64,000 nucleotides of DNA from Chitinimonas_A lacunae (GTDB lineage Bacteria > Pseudomonadota > Gammaproteobacteria > Burkholderiales > Chitinimonadaceae). The number at the start of each line of letters is the position of its first letter. Within the stretch, counting starts at the first letter, position 1. This document shows positions 54,825 to 63,556 of the stretch, one piece after another. The stretch lies in NCBI RefSeq assembly GCF_042650885.1, contig NZ_JBHSBU010000001.1:1-64000 (forward strand), given 5' to 3'. Made by a program: the position numbers and the translations under genes. Under the pieces are notes generated by a model that saw only the letters and a list, made by a program, of their open reading frames with translations, searched no databases and had not been told where the DNA came from.

Positions 54825-54966
54825 GGTCTGACGTGGTCGAACGCGTCCCGCGTGACGGGACGCTTAGGCGACTTACTTACTATCCTTATCGATACTGGCG
54901 CTAAACACAGCGCCAGTATTTGCAATGGTTCGATCCGGATGGAAGGTTAATTAGTCAATCATCCGT

Positions 54967-56574
54967 TTACAGCTTGGCCGCATGTTCGCGCGTGGCATGG
55001 AACTGGACCTTGGGCCAGCGCTCCTGGGTCAGTTCCAGATTGACCCGGTTGGCCGCCAGATAGGTCAGATTGTCGGCGGCGTCGCGAGCGAGGTTCATGG
55101 CCAGCGATTTCTCGAAGTCCTGCAGGATGCGGGCATCGTCACACGATACCCAGCGTGCGGTATAGATCGAGCACGACTCGAAGATCGCATCGACGCCGTA
55201 TTCGTTCTCAAGCCGGCTTTTCACCACTTCGAATTGCAGCACGCCCACCGCACCCAGAATCAGATCGGCGCCCGACAGCGGCTTGAATACCTGCACCGCG
55301 CCTTCTTCGCCCAACTGTTGCAGACCTTTTTGCAGTTGCTTCAGCTTGAGCGGGTTGCGGATGCGGACCGAGCGGAACAGTTCCGGCGCGAAGAACGGGA
55401 TGCCGGTAAAGGTCAGCATTTCGCCTTCGGAGAACGAGTCGCCGATCTGGATATTGCCGTGGTTGGGCAGGCCGATAATATCGCCGGCGTAGGCCTCTTC
55501 CACCTGTTCACGACTCGATGCCATAAATGTGACAACCGAATTGGCAGCCACATCGCGTTCAAGACGCAGATGTTTCATTTTCATGCCACGCTCGAACCGG
55601 CCCGAGCAGACGCGCAGGAAAGCAATGCGGTCGCGGTGCTTCGGGTCCATATTGGCCTGGATCTTGAAGACGAAGGCCGAGAATTTTTCTTCTGATGGCG
55701 AGACTTCGCGCACGCTGGCGTCGCGCGAGCCCGGTGCCGGTGCCCAGTCGACCAGGGCGTTGAGAATCTCGCGCACCCCGAAGTTATTGATGGCCGAGCC
55801 GAAGAACACCGGCGTCTGCCTGCCGGCCAGGAAGGCGGCGAGATCGAACGGGTGCGAAGCACCCTTGACCAGTTCGAGTTCCATCCGGGTGTGCTCGATT
55901 TCGAGCGGGAACAGTTCATCGAGGCGCGGGTTGTCGAGGCCCTGGATGACTTCGGCCACTTCCTGACCGGCCTTGTCTTCACCCGGGGTGAACAGCAGCA
56001 CCTCGTCCTTGAGGATGTGATAGACGCCACGGAAGGTCTTGCCCATGCCGATCGGCCAGGTGATCGGTGCACACTGGATCTGCAACACCGATTCGACCTC
56101 GTCGAGCAGCTCCAGGCTGTCGCGCACCTCGCGGTCGTACTTGTTCATAAAGGTGACGATGGGCGTGTGGCGCAGCCGGCAGACGTTGAGCAGCTTGATC
56201 GTCTGGGCTTCCACGCCTTTGGCGGCGTCGATCACCATCAGGGCCGAATCGACCGCGGTCAGCACGCGGTAGGTATCTTCGGAAAAGTCCTGGTGGCCCG
56301 GGGTATCGAGCAGGTTGACCACATGGTCGCGGTAATCGAACTGCATCACCGACGAGGCCACCGAAATGCCGCGCTGTTTCTCGATTTCCATCCAGTCGGA
56401 AGTGGCGAACTTGCCAGTTTTCTTGCCCTTGACCGTACCCGCCAACTGAATGGCACCGGAGAACAGCAGCAGTTTTTCCGTCAGCGTGGTCTTGCCGGCG
56501 TCGGGGTGGGAGATGATGGCGAAGGTACGGCGGCGCGCCACCTCGGCGGCAATCTGGCGGGCAAACTCGGACAT
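54967..56574 (-). CDS. prfC: Peptide chain release factor 3
   Basis: RF3 is a GTPase that recycles RF1/RF2 from the ribosome. The 535-residue protein has G1 SHPDAGKTTLTEKLLLFSGA, the switch region with EKQRGISVASSVMQFDY, G3 DTPGHQDFSEDTYR and G4 NKYD, followed by the EF-like domains II and III. I use ATG 56574 (MSEFARQIAAEVARRRTFAI), the conserved RF3 start; the open frame to 56631 lacks conserved sequence. It stands alone on the minus strand between two terminators. Confidence 0.97.
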   Translation of the reverse strand: MSEFARQIAAEVARRRTFAIISHPDAGKTTLTEKLLLFSGAIQLAGTVKGKKTGKFATSDWMEIEKQRGISVASSVMQFDYRDHVVNLLDTPGHQDFSEDTYRVLTAVDSALMVIDAAKGVEAQTIKLLNVCRLRHTPIVTFMNKYDREVRDSLELLDEVESVLQIQCAPITWPIGMGKTFRGVYHILKDEVLLFTPGEDKAGQEVAEVIQGLDNPRLDELFPLEIEHTRMELELVKGASHPFDLAAFLAGRQTPVFFGSAINNFGVREILNALVDWAPAPGSRDASVREVSPSEEKFSAFVFKIQANMDPKHRDRIAFLRVCSGRFERGMKMKHLRLERDVAANSVVTFMASSREQVEEAYAGDIIGLPNHGNIQIGDSFSEGEMLTFTGIPFFAPELFRSVRIRNPLKLKQLQKGLQQLGEEGAVQVFKPLSGADLILGAVGVLQFEVVKSRLENEYGVDAIFESCSIYTARWVSCDDARILQDFEKSLAMNLARDAADNLTYLAANRVNLELTQERWPKVQFHATREHAAKL

Positions 56575-56668
56575 GACGGTGGACGGAAAGGGGGAAAAGG
56601 GGCGGATTTTAAGCGAGCCGGTCCGCCCCAAGCAAGTCTGCTGGCGCTAAGCAATTGATCTATCGACA

Positions 56669-56693
56669 GAAAAAGCCGGTTGCCTCACCGGCA
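56669..56693 (-). terminator. Terminator after the solute-binding protein at 56753
   Basis: On the minus strand GCCGGT and ACCGGC pair around GAGGCA and run into TTTTTCTG. Confidence 0.85.
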
Positions 56694-56752
56694 GTGTCAC
56701 AGGCCGAAGCTAAGTCGTCTTGGAGAATTTTTTAATAAAAAGAAGGACATCG

Positions 56753-57493
56753 CTACCTGTCTCGCACAGGATTTTCCTTTTTATTGGCTTTAAGGAGGGG
56801 GCTTTCATAGTCGGGCAATTCGCCCTGTTGGCGCAGCCTGAGCAGCGCGTCATTGAGGCGCGGCAGCAAAGCACGGTGGCGTTTGTGCAGATAGTGATAG
56901 AGCGGCTCGACTTCGCTGACGAAGCCGACTTCGCGTACCTGCGACAATTCCTCGCGCGCCAGCACCTGGGCCGCCTCGCTGCGCGGCAGCAGCGCGATAT
57001 CGGCGGTACGGGTGGCCACCAGCCTCAAGGCATCGTAGCTGTCCAGTCCCTCGACCTTGTGGGGCAGAGGTTCGAGATGACGTTCGATAAAGCGGGCTCC
57101 GCGCATATAGGCCACCCGGTAGCGCGTGAGCGCCTGCCAGTTGCCGGGCACAGGAGTGCCCGGGCGGGCATAGGCGCCCAGCTCGACCTGGGCGATGGCA
57201 ATCGGCACGCGCAGCAGATCGGGGTGTTCCTGACCGATCTGGCGGATGCGCAGCAATTCGGCATCGAGCTGACCACCCGCTGCCAGCAACAGGGAGCGTC
57301 GCGTCGGCAACCGCACGAGCTCGACCTCGATGCCCAATTGGCCATATACCCGCCGCATCAGCGCCTCGCCCTGGTCCGAGAGCGGTGAATGGCTATCACT
57401 GCGGCCGATCCGCAAAGGTTCGGCGGCAAGGCCCAGAGACAGCAGCAGCAAGGCCAGCCAGCGCCAGTGTGTGGGCAGGAGGGAAATGGTCAT
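56753..57493 (-). CDS. Periplasmic solute-binding protein-like, family 3
   Basis: The 246-residue protein has a signal peptide (SLLPTHWRWLALLLLSLGLA, likely cut before AEPLRIG). The mature part looks like a divergent SBP_bac_3 domain: LRIGRSDSHSPLSDQGEALM, YGQLGIEVELVRLPTRRSLL and the second-lobe RVAYMRGARFIERHL, then LPRSEAAQVLAREELSQV. No transporter genes are adjacent, so it may be sensory or orphan. I choose ATG 57493, with GAGGA about 11 bases upstream; in-frame ATGs at 57511 and 57556 are possible. It ends in a charged tail and a terminator follows. Confidence 0.78.
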   Translation of the reverse strand: MTISLLPTHWRWLALLLLSLGLAAEPLRIGRSDSHSPLSDQGEALMRRVYGQLGIEVELVRLPTRRSLLLAAGGQLDAELLRIRQIGQEHPDLLRVPIAIAQVELGAYARPGTPVPGNWQALTRYRVAYMRGARFIERHLEPLPHKVEGLDSYDALRLVATRTADIALLPRSEAAQVLAREELSQVREVGFVSEVEPLYHYLHKRHRALLPRLNDALLRLRQQGELPDYESPLLKANKKENPVRDR

Positions 57494-57609
57494 CACCGAG
57501 CGATTCCTCATCCGATCAGGTCCGGTTGACCGGTTGGCAGGCAAGTGCCATGGCATCCGACGGCTGGCGGCGGGTGCGACAGGTTTGTCTGGAAATTTTT
57601 ATATCAAAT

Positions 57610-57641
57610 AAAACGGCGCAATAAGTCTTGCGCCGTTTTTT
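57610..57641. terminator. Bidirectional terminator after uup
   Basis: AAAACGGCGCAA and TTGCGCCGTTTT form a perfect 12-bp stem around TAAGTC, with T runs on both strands. On the minus strand it closes uup. Confidence 0.95.
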
Positions 57642-57682
57642 CTTGTTATTTTAATTGATACCTGTTTTGCGGCAAGTCGAGG

Positions 57683-59605
57683 TTATGGGGCCTCGCCGCG
57701 TTGTTTCTTTTCCAGGACTTCCCAGCGCTCCAGCCTGTCGAGCAGGCCCAGCTCGATCGTGGCGATTCTTTCCTGCCAACTGGCGGCCTGTTTGGGGTCG
57801 TCGCGGTAGATTTGCGGGTCGAGCAGCTTTTGTTGCAGCGCGGCTTGTTCCTGCTCGAGTGCTTCGATCTCGCCGGGCAGCCGTTCGAGTTCGCGTGTTT
57901 CATTGAAGCTCAGTTTGACCGTGCGGTTGCCGCGCGAGGCCGAGGTCGGGGCCGGGGTGGCCGGTTTGGCGGCCGGGGCCTTGTCCTGGGCGGTTTTTTC
58001 CTGGGACAGCATGCGGGCGCGGGCGTTTTGCCAGTCGTCGTAGCCGCCCGGATTCTCATAAAGCCGGCCATCGCCTTCAAACACGATCACCTGGGTGACC
58101 ACGTTGTCGAGGAAAGCCCGGTCGTGGCTGACCAGGAAGACCGTGCCTTCGTATTTTTCCAGCAGTTCCTCGAGCAGTTCGAGGGTTTCGATATCGAGGT
58201 CGTTGGTCGGCTCGTCCAGCACCAGCACATTGGCCGGCTGGGTAAACAGTCGTGCCAGCAGCAGGCGGGCCCGTTCGCCGCCCGAGAGCGAGCGGACCGG
58301 GCTGCGGGCGCGTTCGGACGGGAACAGGAAGTCCTCGAGATAGCTGATCACATGCTTGCGCTCGTTGCCCAGCGTCACATAGTCGCTGCCGGGGCTGATC
58401 ACGTCGCAGATCGGCATTTCTTCATCGAGTGCTTCGCGGAACTGGTCGAAATAGGCCACCTGCTGCTTGCTGCCGCAGCGCACCGTGCCCTGGTCGGGGG
58501 TGATTTCGCCAAGGATCAGCTTGAGCAGGGTGGTCTTGCCGGCGCCATTGGGGCCGATCAGGCCGATCTTGTCGCCTCTGAGGATACGGGTGGTGAAGTC
58601 GCGGATCAGCGTGCGGCCGTCGTAGCCCTTGCTGACGTGTTCGAGTTCGGCCACCAGCTTGCCCGACTTGTCGCCGGCGTCGAGCGAGAACTGGACATTG
58701 CCGACCCGATCGCGCCGGGCCGCCCGCTCCTGGCGCAGCCGGGCCAGCCGTTCGATCCGGGCCTGGGCGCGGGTGCGGCGGGCTTCGACGCCCTTGCGGA
58801 TCCAGACCTCTTCCTGCGCCAGCAGGCGGTCGGCCTTGCGGTTGATCACCGCTTCCATTTCCAGCATTTCGGCCTTGCGGGTCTGGTAGGCGCTGAAATT
58901 GCCCGGGAAACTTTGCAGATGGCCCCGATCGAGTTCGACGATCCGGGTGGCGACGTTATCGAGGAAGCGGCGGTCGTGGGTAATCAGCAGCACGGCGCCC
59001 GGGAAGGCGCGGATCAAGCCTTCGAGCCATTCGATGGCGCTGAAGTCGAGGTGGTTGGTGGGTTCGTCGAGCAGCAGCACATCGGGTTCGGCCACCAGGG
59101 CGCGAGCCAGCGCCACCCGCTTTTTCCAGCCGCCCGACAATTCGGCGATCTTCTTGTCGGCCGGCAGGCCCAGATGCGACAGGGTAGAGGCAATCAGCGA
59201 GTCAAAGCGCCAGCCATCGCGGGCTTCGAGTTCATGCTGCAAGGCGTTGAGCTGCTCGAGGGCCGCGGCGTCGCCCGTGCCGGCGGCCAGGGCGGCGGCG
59301 TGGTAGTCGGTCAGGAGTTGCTTCAGCTCGCCCAGCCCTTCGGCGACGGCGGCAAACACGGTTGATTCGGGGTCAAACGGTGGCTCTTGCGGCACATAGG
59401 CAATCCGGCCGCCGTGGGCGATGCGGATTTCCCCGTCGTCGAGCCGGGCTGCGCCGGCGATGGCCTTGAGCAGCGAGGACTTGCCGGCGCCGTTGCGGCC
59501 GATCAAGCCGACCCGCTCACCGGGTTCGAGCGACAGATCGGCATGGTCGAGCAGGGCGACATGACCAAAGGCGAGGCAGGCGTTTTCTACGGTAAGGACA
59601 GGCAT
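57683..59605 (-). CDS. uup: ABC-F ATPase Uup
   Basis: Uup is a soluble ABC-F protein with two ATPase domains and no membrane part, linked to ribosome function and DNA transposition/replication phenotypes. The 640-residue protein has Walker A GRNGAGKSSLLK with signature LSGGWKKRVALARAL and Walker B VLLLDEPTNHLD, then an interdomain linker rich in Arg/Glu (residues about 235-300). A second set follows: GPNGAGKTTLLKLILGE, LSGGERARLLLARL and VLVLDEPTNDLD. The last 80 residues form a coiled coil (RELERLPGEIEALEQEQAAL), the Uup C-terminal DNA-binding type, which separates it from EttA. It stands alone. Confidence 0.95.
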   Translation of the reverse strand: MPVLTVENACLAFGHVALLDHADLSLEPGERVGLIGRNGAGKSSLLKAIAGAARLDDGEIRIAHGGRIAYVPQEPPFDPESTVFAAVAEGLGELKQLLTDYHAAALAAGTGDAAALEQLNALQHELEARDGWRFDSLIASTLSHLGLPADKKIAELSGGWKKRVALARALVAEPDVLLLDEPTNHLDFSAIEWLEGLIRAFPGAVLLITHDRRFLDNVATRIVELDRGHLQSFPGNFSAYQTRKAEMLEMEAVINRKADRLLAQEEVWIRKGVEARRTRAQARIERLARLRQERAARRDRVGNVQFSLDAGDKSGKLVAELEHVSKGYDGRTLIRDFTTRILRGDKIGLIGPNGAGKTTLLKLILGEITPDQGTVRCGSKQQVAYFDQFREALDEEMPICDVISPGSDYVTLGNERKHVISYLEDFLFPSERARSPVRSLSGGERARLLLARLFTQPANVLVLDEPTNDLDIETLELLEELLEKYEGTVFLVSHDRAFLDNVVTQVIVFEGDGRLYENPGGYDDWQNARARMLSQEKTAQDKAPAAKPATPAPTSASRGNRTVKLSFNETRELERLPGEIEALEQEQAALQQKLLDPQIYRDDPKQAASWQERIATIELGLLDRLERWEVLEKKQRGEAP

Positions 59606-59817
59606 GGGGATCGCTGCGGGGGGAAACGGAAGCGGCGATTATACCGCTTTGCCTCGGACGACCAGCCGGGCGGGGTGGGAAAAACAGCCAAACTGGCAAG
59701 CCGGATGGTGGCAATCGATACTAAAACCAAAGCGCGGCCGTGTCGGAACGTTCATCGGTCGCTATCGGTCCCATTTGGACTGCTTCTATTGCGGTATATC
59801 GGCTCAGGAAGGAGGTC

Positions 59818-60291
59818 ATGGTGATCCGCTCGATCCATTCCTTGCAGCGGCTGCCTGCCGGCTTGGCCGGGCGGCGCTTTCACTGTCGCTCCCTGGCCTG
59901 CCCGGCCTGTCAGGCACTGCCTTGCTGCCGTCGTTTCCGGGCCGCTACCCCAGCCCCGTCGCCTCGCCGTTGGCGCGCCCCGATGGGGCGGCAATGGCGG
60001 CTTCATCCCGTCCATCTCTATATTCGTCCCGGCCCGATGGTCATGGCCCGCCTGGGTCTGCTCTATGGCCATCCGGGGACCACCGATCTGCGCGAACGCT
60101 GGCTGGTGGTGCCGATGCCCTTCGACCCCGATGGCGTGCTGACCGCCTTGCAGCAGCAGATCGGCTGGGGCTATCTCGACCGTGCCCTGACCCAGGCCGC
60201 GGTGCCTACGCTGACCAGCGGTTTCAGCTATGGCGAAGGTCGGCGCTTTGCCTGTCAGATCCGCTCGATCTTCGATCCGGTCCAGGTCTAG
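59818..60291 (+). CDS. Unrecognised 157-residue protein
   Basis: I do not recognise this protein. Codon use in the second half (from about 60040) is clearly coding in this frame: VMARLGLLYGHPGTTDLRER, WLVVPMPFDPDGVLTALQQQ and FSYGEGRRFACQIRSIFDPV. The first 60 residues are Arg/Cys/Pro-rich with a short CPACQALPCC cluster that could bind metal. AGGAGG lies 2 bases before ATG 59818, which is too close; GTG 59821 has better spacing, so the exact start is unsure. There is no signal peptide or membrane segment. It diverges from uup and converges on the RCC1-repeat gene. Confidence 0.6.
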   Translation: MVIRSIHSLQRLPAGLAGRRFHCRSLACPACQALPCCRRFRAATPAPSPRRWRAPMGRQWRLHPVHLYIRPGPMVMARLGLLYGHPGTTDLRERWLVVPMPFDPDGVLTALQQQIGWGYLDRALTQAAVPTLTSGFSYGEGRRFACQIRSIFDPVQV

Positions 60292-60425
60292 CGGTCCCCC
60301 GAGTCATGAAAAGTGACCCGGATCGGCGCATCGTTCTGCGCCCATCCTCTCTGGCGCCGAGCACGGACGCGTCGAAGGCAAGCGGGTCGTCCCGGACCTG
60401 AGACCAAGAGCCAGCGTCAAGCGCC

Positions 60426-61472
60426 TCAAGCCGCCTGGAACAGCAACTGCGGGCTGGTGGCGACTTCCTCATCGAGCGCGAGCTGGCGGCCGCTGTTGTC
60501 CCCCCAGGCCCAGACGCTGCGGGCGGCGGCCGCGAGGACGTGGGCCTGGCCGGCGGCGATCCTGACCACCCGGTCGATATCGGGCACCCGGGTCGGTGTG
60601 CGCACATCATGACGATGGGCCAGTCCCAGCTGACCCCGACTATTGCAACCCCAGGCGTAGACCCGGCCGCTGACTGACAGCGCCAGCGAGAAGAACATGC
60701 CGGCTGCCACCGCTGTCACGGGCTCGGGCAGCTTGAGCCGGACCGGGCGCACGCCAAAGGCAATCGAGGCTTGACCCAGCTGACCGTGATTATTGCTGCC
60801 CCAGGCCCAGACCTCGCCGTTGCGGTCGACGGCCAGCGAATGGCTGACGCCGGCATCGACGGTGGCAAAGCGCTGGGCACCGGCGACCTGGACCGGCACA
60901 TAGGCATCGCGCAGCTCGCCATTGCCAAGCTGACCAGCGGCATTGGCGCCCCAGGCCCATAGATGGCCGTCGTCGTCGAGGGCCAGGGCATGGCCGCGTC
61001 CGGCGCTGATCGACACGATGCCGTGCAGGGTACGGATGGTATCGGGGCCGTCGTCGAGTGTGGCGCTGGGGCGACCGAGCGCGCCTTCGCCATTGAGACC
61101 CCAGGAATAGACCTGTCCCTGGCCATCGAGCGCCAGACTGAAGCATTCGCTGGCGGCGAGCTGGGTGATGTCCTTGAGCATCTCGATGGGTTGCGGCCGG
61201 TCGGGCGTGAGCGGGCGGGACAGACCGCCGGTACGATGCGTTCCCCACACATGCACCCGACCCAGTTCGATCAGCCCCAGGCTGATGCCGTAGCCGGCGG
61301 CAATCCGCACGAAGGGCTGTTCGATGCGGACATAGACGCCCTGACGGTTGCGGCCGCATGGTTCGGCCCGCAGGCTCGGGTCGCCGCCCCAACCTACGGC
61401 CTGGCCGTCGGCCAGCAGGATCAGGCTATGGTCGCGGCCGCAGGCAATATCGACGATCTGGTTCGATGACAT
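60426..61472 (-). CDS. RCC1-repeat beta-propeller protein
   Basis: The 348-residue protein consists of tandem RCC1 repeats of about 50 residues, each with a G-x-x-H-S/A-L-A-L...G-x-V-W/Y-x-W-G-x-N pattern: GRDHSLILLADGQAVGWGGD, LALDGQGQVYSWGLNGEG, ALALDDDGHLWAWGANAAG, SLAVDRNGEVWAWGSNNHG, LALSVSGRVYAWGCNSRG and SVWAWGDNSGRQLAL. Six or seven repeats would close one propeller. No signal peptide is seen when the start is ATG 61472 (MSSNQIVDIACGRDHS), which has CAGGAAG upstream; the longer frame to 61631 is low-complexity. In bacteria such proteins have no assigned general role; a binding scaffold is plausible. Confidence 0.88.
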   Translation of the reverse strand: MSSNQIVDIACGRDHSLILLADGQAVGWGGDPSLRAEPCGRNRQGVYVRIEQPFVRIAAGYGISLGLIELGRVHVWGTHRTGGLSRPLTPDRPQPIEMLKDITQLAASECFSLALDGQGQVYSWGLNGEGALGRPSATLDDGPDTIRTLHGIVSISAGRGHALALDDDGHLWAWGANAAGQLGNGELRDAYVPVQVAGAQRFATVDAGVSHSLAVDRNGEVWAWGSNNHGQLGQASIAFGVRPVRLKLPEPVTAVAAGMFFSLALSVSGRVYAWGCNSRGQLGLAHRHDVRTPTRVPDIDRVVRIAAGQAHVLAAAARSVWAWGDNSGRQLALDEEVATSPQLLFQAA

Positions 61473-61823
61473 GGTGATCTTCCTGGCATAAGACGCCCCC
61501 GCTGCGGCCGCTGGCGGCAGCAAGGAGAAGGCTGAAACGGGTGGGGCAGGGCGACCGTGGCTAGGAGGGCACGGTCCGGAGAGCGCGTGGCGGCCAGCGC
61601 TTATCCAGAGCCGGCGGGAGGGCAGGAACATGGCGGATGATTGGGCTCATGGGCTACCTCCCGATCAGGAAATTGGACACGCCGGATGGTTGGACTGCAC
61701 TGCAATGACGATAGTCGATCGTTCCGGCAAAAGCGAAATTTTCCGTGGCCGGCGGTCGGGCTCGATGGTGACGGGGGTCTGGTATGATCGGAACCGAGCC
61801 CATTTCGCCCTATCCTATTTCTT
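61473..61823. other. Divergent spacer between RCC1 gene and PHP gene
   Basis: The 351-base gap holds no supported gene. A frame from 61630 (MADDWAHGLPP) has a ribosome-like site but runs into the PHP gene in another frame. The promoter of the PHP gene is at its right end. Confidence 0.5.
61780..61788 (+). promoter_or_regulatory. Extended -10 promoter of the PHP phosphatase gene
   Basis: TGG-TATGAT is an extended -10 about 36 bases before the coding start. No good -35 is seen, which extended -10 promoters tolerate. Confidence 0.6.
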
Positions 61824-62684
61824 ATGCTTTATGTCGATCTACATAGCCATTCCAACGTCTCCGACGGCATGCTGCCGCCGCGCGAAGTGGTGGCGCGTGC
61901 TGCCGAACGCGGCTGCCGGCTGTTTGCCCTGACCGACCACGACGACCTGCGTGGTCTGGCCGCCGCCGCCGAGGAAGCCCGGGCGCGCGGCCTGCGCTTT
62001 GTCAATGGCGTCGAGATCTCCGTGTCCTGGCGCAAACACACCCTGCATATCGTCGGCCTCGATATCGACCCGGACAATCCTGTGCTCAATGCAGGTCTGG
62101 CCAGCCTGCGCGAAGGCCGTGACGGCCGGGCCGTGCGGATGGCCGAGGCGCTGGCCGAGGCCGGCATCCCCGATACCCTGGCCGGGGCACGTCGCTTTGC
62201 TGATAACCCGGAAATGATCGGTCGTGCCCATTTCGCCCGTCATCTGATCGAGCGCGGCGTTGCCAAGGATATGAAAGCGGTATTCAAGCGCTATCTGGCG
62301 CGTGGCAAGCCCGGTTATGTGGCCCACGACTGGGCCAGCCTGGCCGATGCCGTCGGCTGGATACGCGCAGCCGGTGGTATTGCCGTGATTGCCCATCCGG
62401 GCCGTTATGAATTCGGCAAGCAGACGATGTTGGAGCTGATTGCGGAATTCAAGGCTGCCGGTGGCCAGGGGATCGAAGTGGTCTCGGGCAGCCACGGGCC
62501 CGACGACTACGCCCGTTTCGCTCAACTGGCACGGGAACATGGCTTGCTGGCCTCGGTAGGATCGGACTACCACGCTACCGGCGAAGGCGCCCGCGAGCCT
62601 GGTGTGATGCCCGATCTGCCCCATGGTTGTGACCCGGTCTGGCGTGACTGGCAGGCGGTGGCCGAACTAGGCGGGCCGGCCTGA
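61824..62684 (+). CDS. rnm: PHP-domain phosphatase, RNase AM / TrpH (YciV) family
   Basis: Members of this family hydrolyse 3',5'-nucleoside bisphosphates and trim RNA 5' ends (RNase AM); a Chromobacterium homologue has been studied as a nucleoside-bisphosphate phosphatase. The 286-residue protein has all PHP metal motifs: VDLHSHSNVSDGMLPP, ALTDHDDLRGL, NGVEISVSW, the VIAHPGRYEFG region and SVGSDYHATGEG. A helical insert (residues about 100-160) covers the site as in the family. The start MLYVDLHSHS is fixed by the first motif; the ribosome site is weak. yciO follows after 70 bases with its own promoter candidate, an arrangement common in proteobacteria. Confidence 0.93.
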   Translation: MLYVDLHSHSNVSDGMLPPREVVARAAERGCRLFALTDHDDLRGLAAAAEEARARGLRFVNGVEISVSWRKHTLHIVGLDIDPDNPVLNAGLASLREGRDGRAVRMAEALAEAGIPDTLAGARRFADNPEMIGRAHFARHLIERGVAKDMKAVFKRYLARGKPGYVAHDWASLADAVGWIRAAGGIAVIAHPGRYEFGKQTMLELIAEFKAAGGQGIEVVSGSHGPDDYARFAQLAREHGLLASVGSDYHATGEGAREPGVMPDLPHGCDPVWRDWQAVAELGGPA

Positions 62685-62713
62685 GCGTCCCGGGGCGGAA
62701 AATTCCGCGCGAT

Positions 62714-62722
62714 TGGTATAAG
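62714..62722 (+). promoter_or_regulatory. Extended -10 promoter of yciO
   Basis: TGG-TATAAG lies about 32 bases before the yciO start. Confidence 0.55.
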
Positions 62723-62754
62723 CTCGCGCCCGCCCCGCTTCCGAGAACCCGATC

Positions 62755-63384
62755 ATGGCCCAGTATTTCCTGATCCACCCCGACAATCCGCAAGCCCGTC
62801 TGATCCGGCAAGCGGTCGAGATCATCCGCGATGGCGGTGTGCTGGTCTATCCGACCGACTCCTGCTACGCCATCGGCTGCCAGCTTGGCAACAAGGAGGC
62901 GCTGGAGCGCGTCCGGCGTATCCGCCAGGTGGACGACAACCACCATTTCACCCTGGTGTGCCGCGACCTCAAGGAACTCGCCACCTATGCCCGGGTGGAC
63001 AACCGCCAGTTCCGCTATCTCAAAAGCGCCACACCGGGCCGCTATACCGTGATCCTCACCGCCACCCGGGAAACCCCGCGCCGGGTGATGCACCCCAAAC
63101 GCAATACCATCGGCCTGCGCGTGCCCGACCATCCGGTCGTGGCCGCGCTGCTCGAAGAGCTCGGCGAGCCGCTGCTGTCGGCCACCTTGCTGTTGCCGGG
63201 CGAGGAATGGCCGCTGACCGAAGGCTGGGAAATCCGCGAGCGGCTCGAACACGAGGTTGACCTGATCCTCGATGCAGGCAGTTGCTCGGTCGAGCCGACC
63301 ACGGTGATCGATCTGACCGACGACGACCCGGTCCTGCTGCGCCGTGGTGCTGGCGATCCGGCGCTGTTTGGTCTGCAAGAATAA
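62755..63384 (+). CDS. yciO: YciO, Sua5/TsaC-family protein
   Basis: YciO belongs to the YrdC-like family whose TsaC/Sua5 members make threonylcarbamoyl-AMP for tRNA t6A. YciO itself has weak or distinct activity in E. coli. The 209-residue protein has GGVLVYPTDSCYAIGCQLGN, the HHFTLVCRDLKELATYA stretch, ATPGRYTVILTATRETPRRV and GLRVPDHPVVAALLEELGEP. Length and wording fit YciO better than TsaC. A terminator follows. Confidence 0.93.
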   Translation: MAQYFLIHPDNPQARLIRQAVEIIRDGGVLVYPTDSCYAIGCQLGNKEALERVRRIRQVDDNHHFTLVCRDLKELATYARVDNRQFRYLKSATPGRYTVILTATRETPRRVMHPKRNTIGLRVPDHPVVAALLEELGEPLLSATLLLPGEEWPLTEGWEIRERLEHEVDLILDAGSCSVEPTTVIDLTDDDPVLLRRGAGDPALFGLQE

Positions 63385-63412
63385 GCGCCATCGACAACTG
63401 GAAATAAATCGG

Positions 63413-63438
63413 ACAATCCTCTGCAAGAAGAGGATTTT
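63413..63438 (+). terminator. Terminator after yciO
   Basis: AATCCTC and GAGGATT pair around a 10-base loop and are followed by TTCTG; the T run is short. Confidence 0.65.
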
Positions 63439-63556
63439 CTGATAAAGAAAAAATAAATATATGCGTCAACACTCGACCAGACTCTCCGATTTGCCGGGCA
63501 CCACTCCCAACTGATCCCGACCATGGCCTTATGCGCCGGAAAGCCTTTTGCTGCCC

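Larger units (their letters stand above)
54612..54966. other. Convergent spacer with terminators and stem-loops
   Basis: This 355-base gap between convergent genes holds five hairpins and no gene: the chemoreceptor terminator, GAGCCA/TGGCTC at 54723-54738, the prfC terminator, GCGTCCCG/CGGGACGC at 54843-54863 and an 11-bp stem ATACTGGCGCT/AGCGCCAGTAT at 54892-54919. Confidence 0.75.

Noticed and set aside
61630..61932. 100-codon ORF overlapping the PHP gene
   Set aside because: Its second half overlaps the PHP gene in another frame, and its sequence is not protein-like despite a ribosome-like site.
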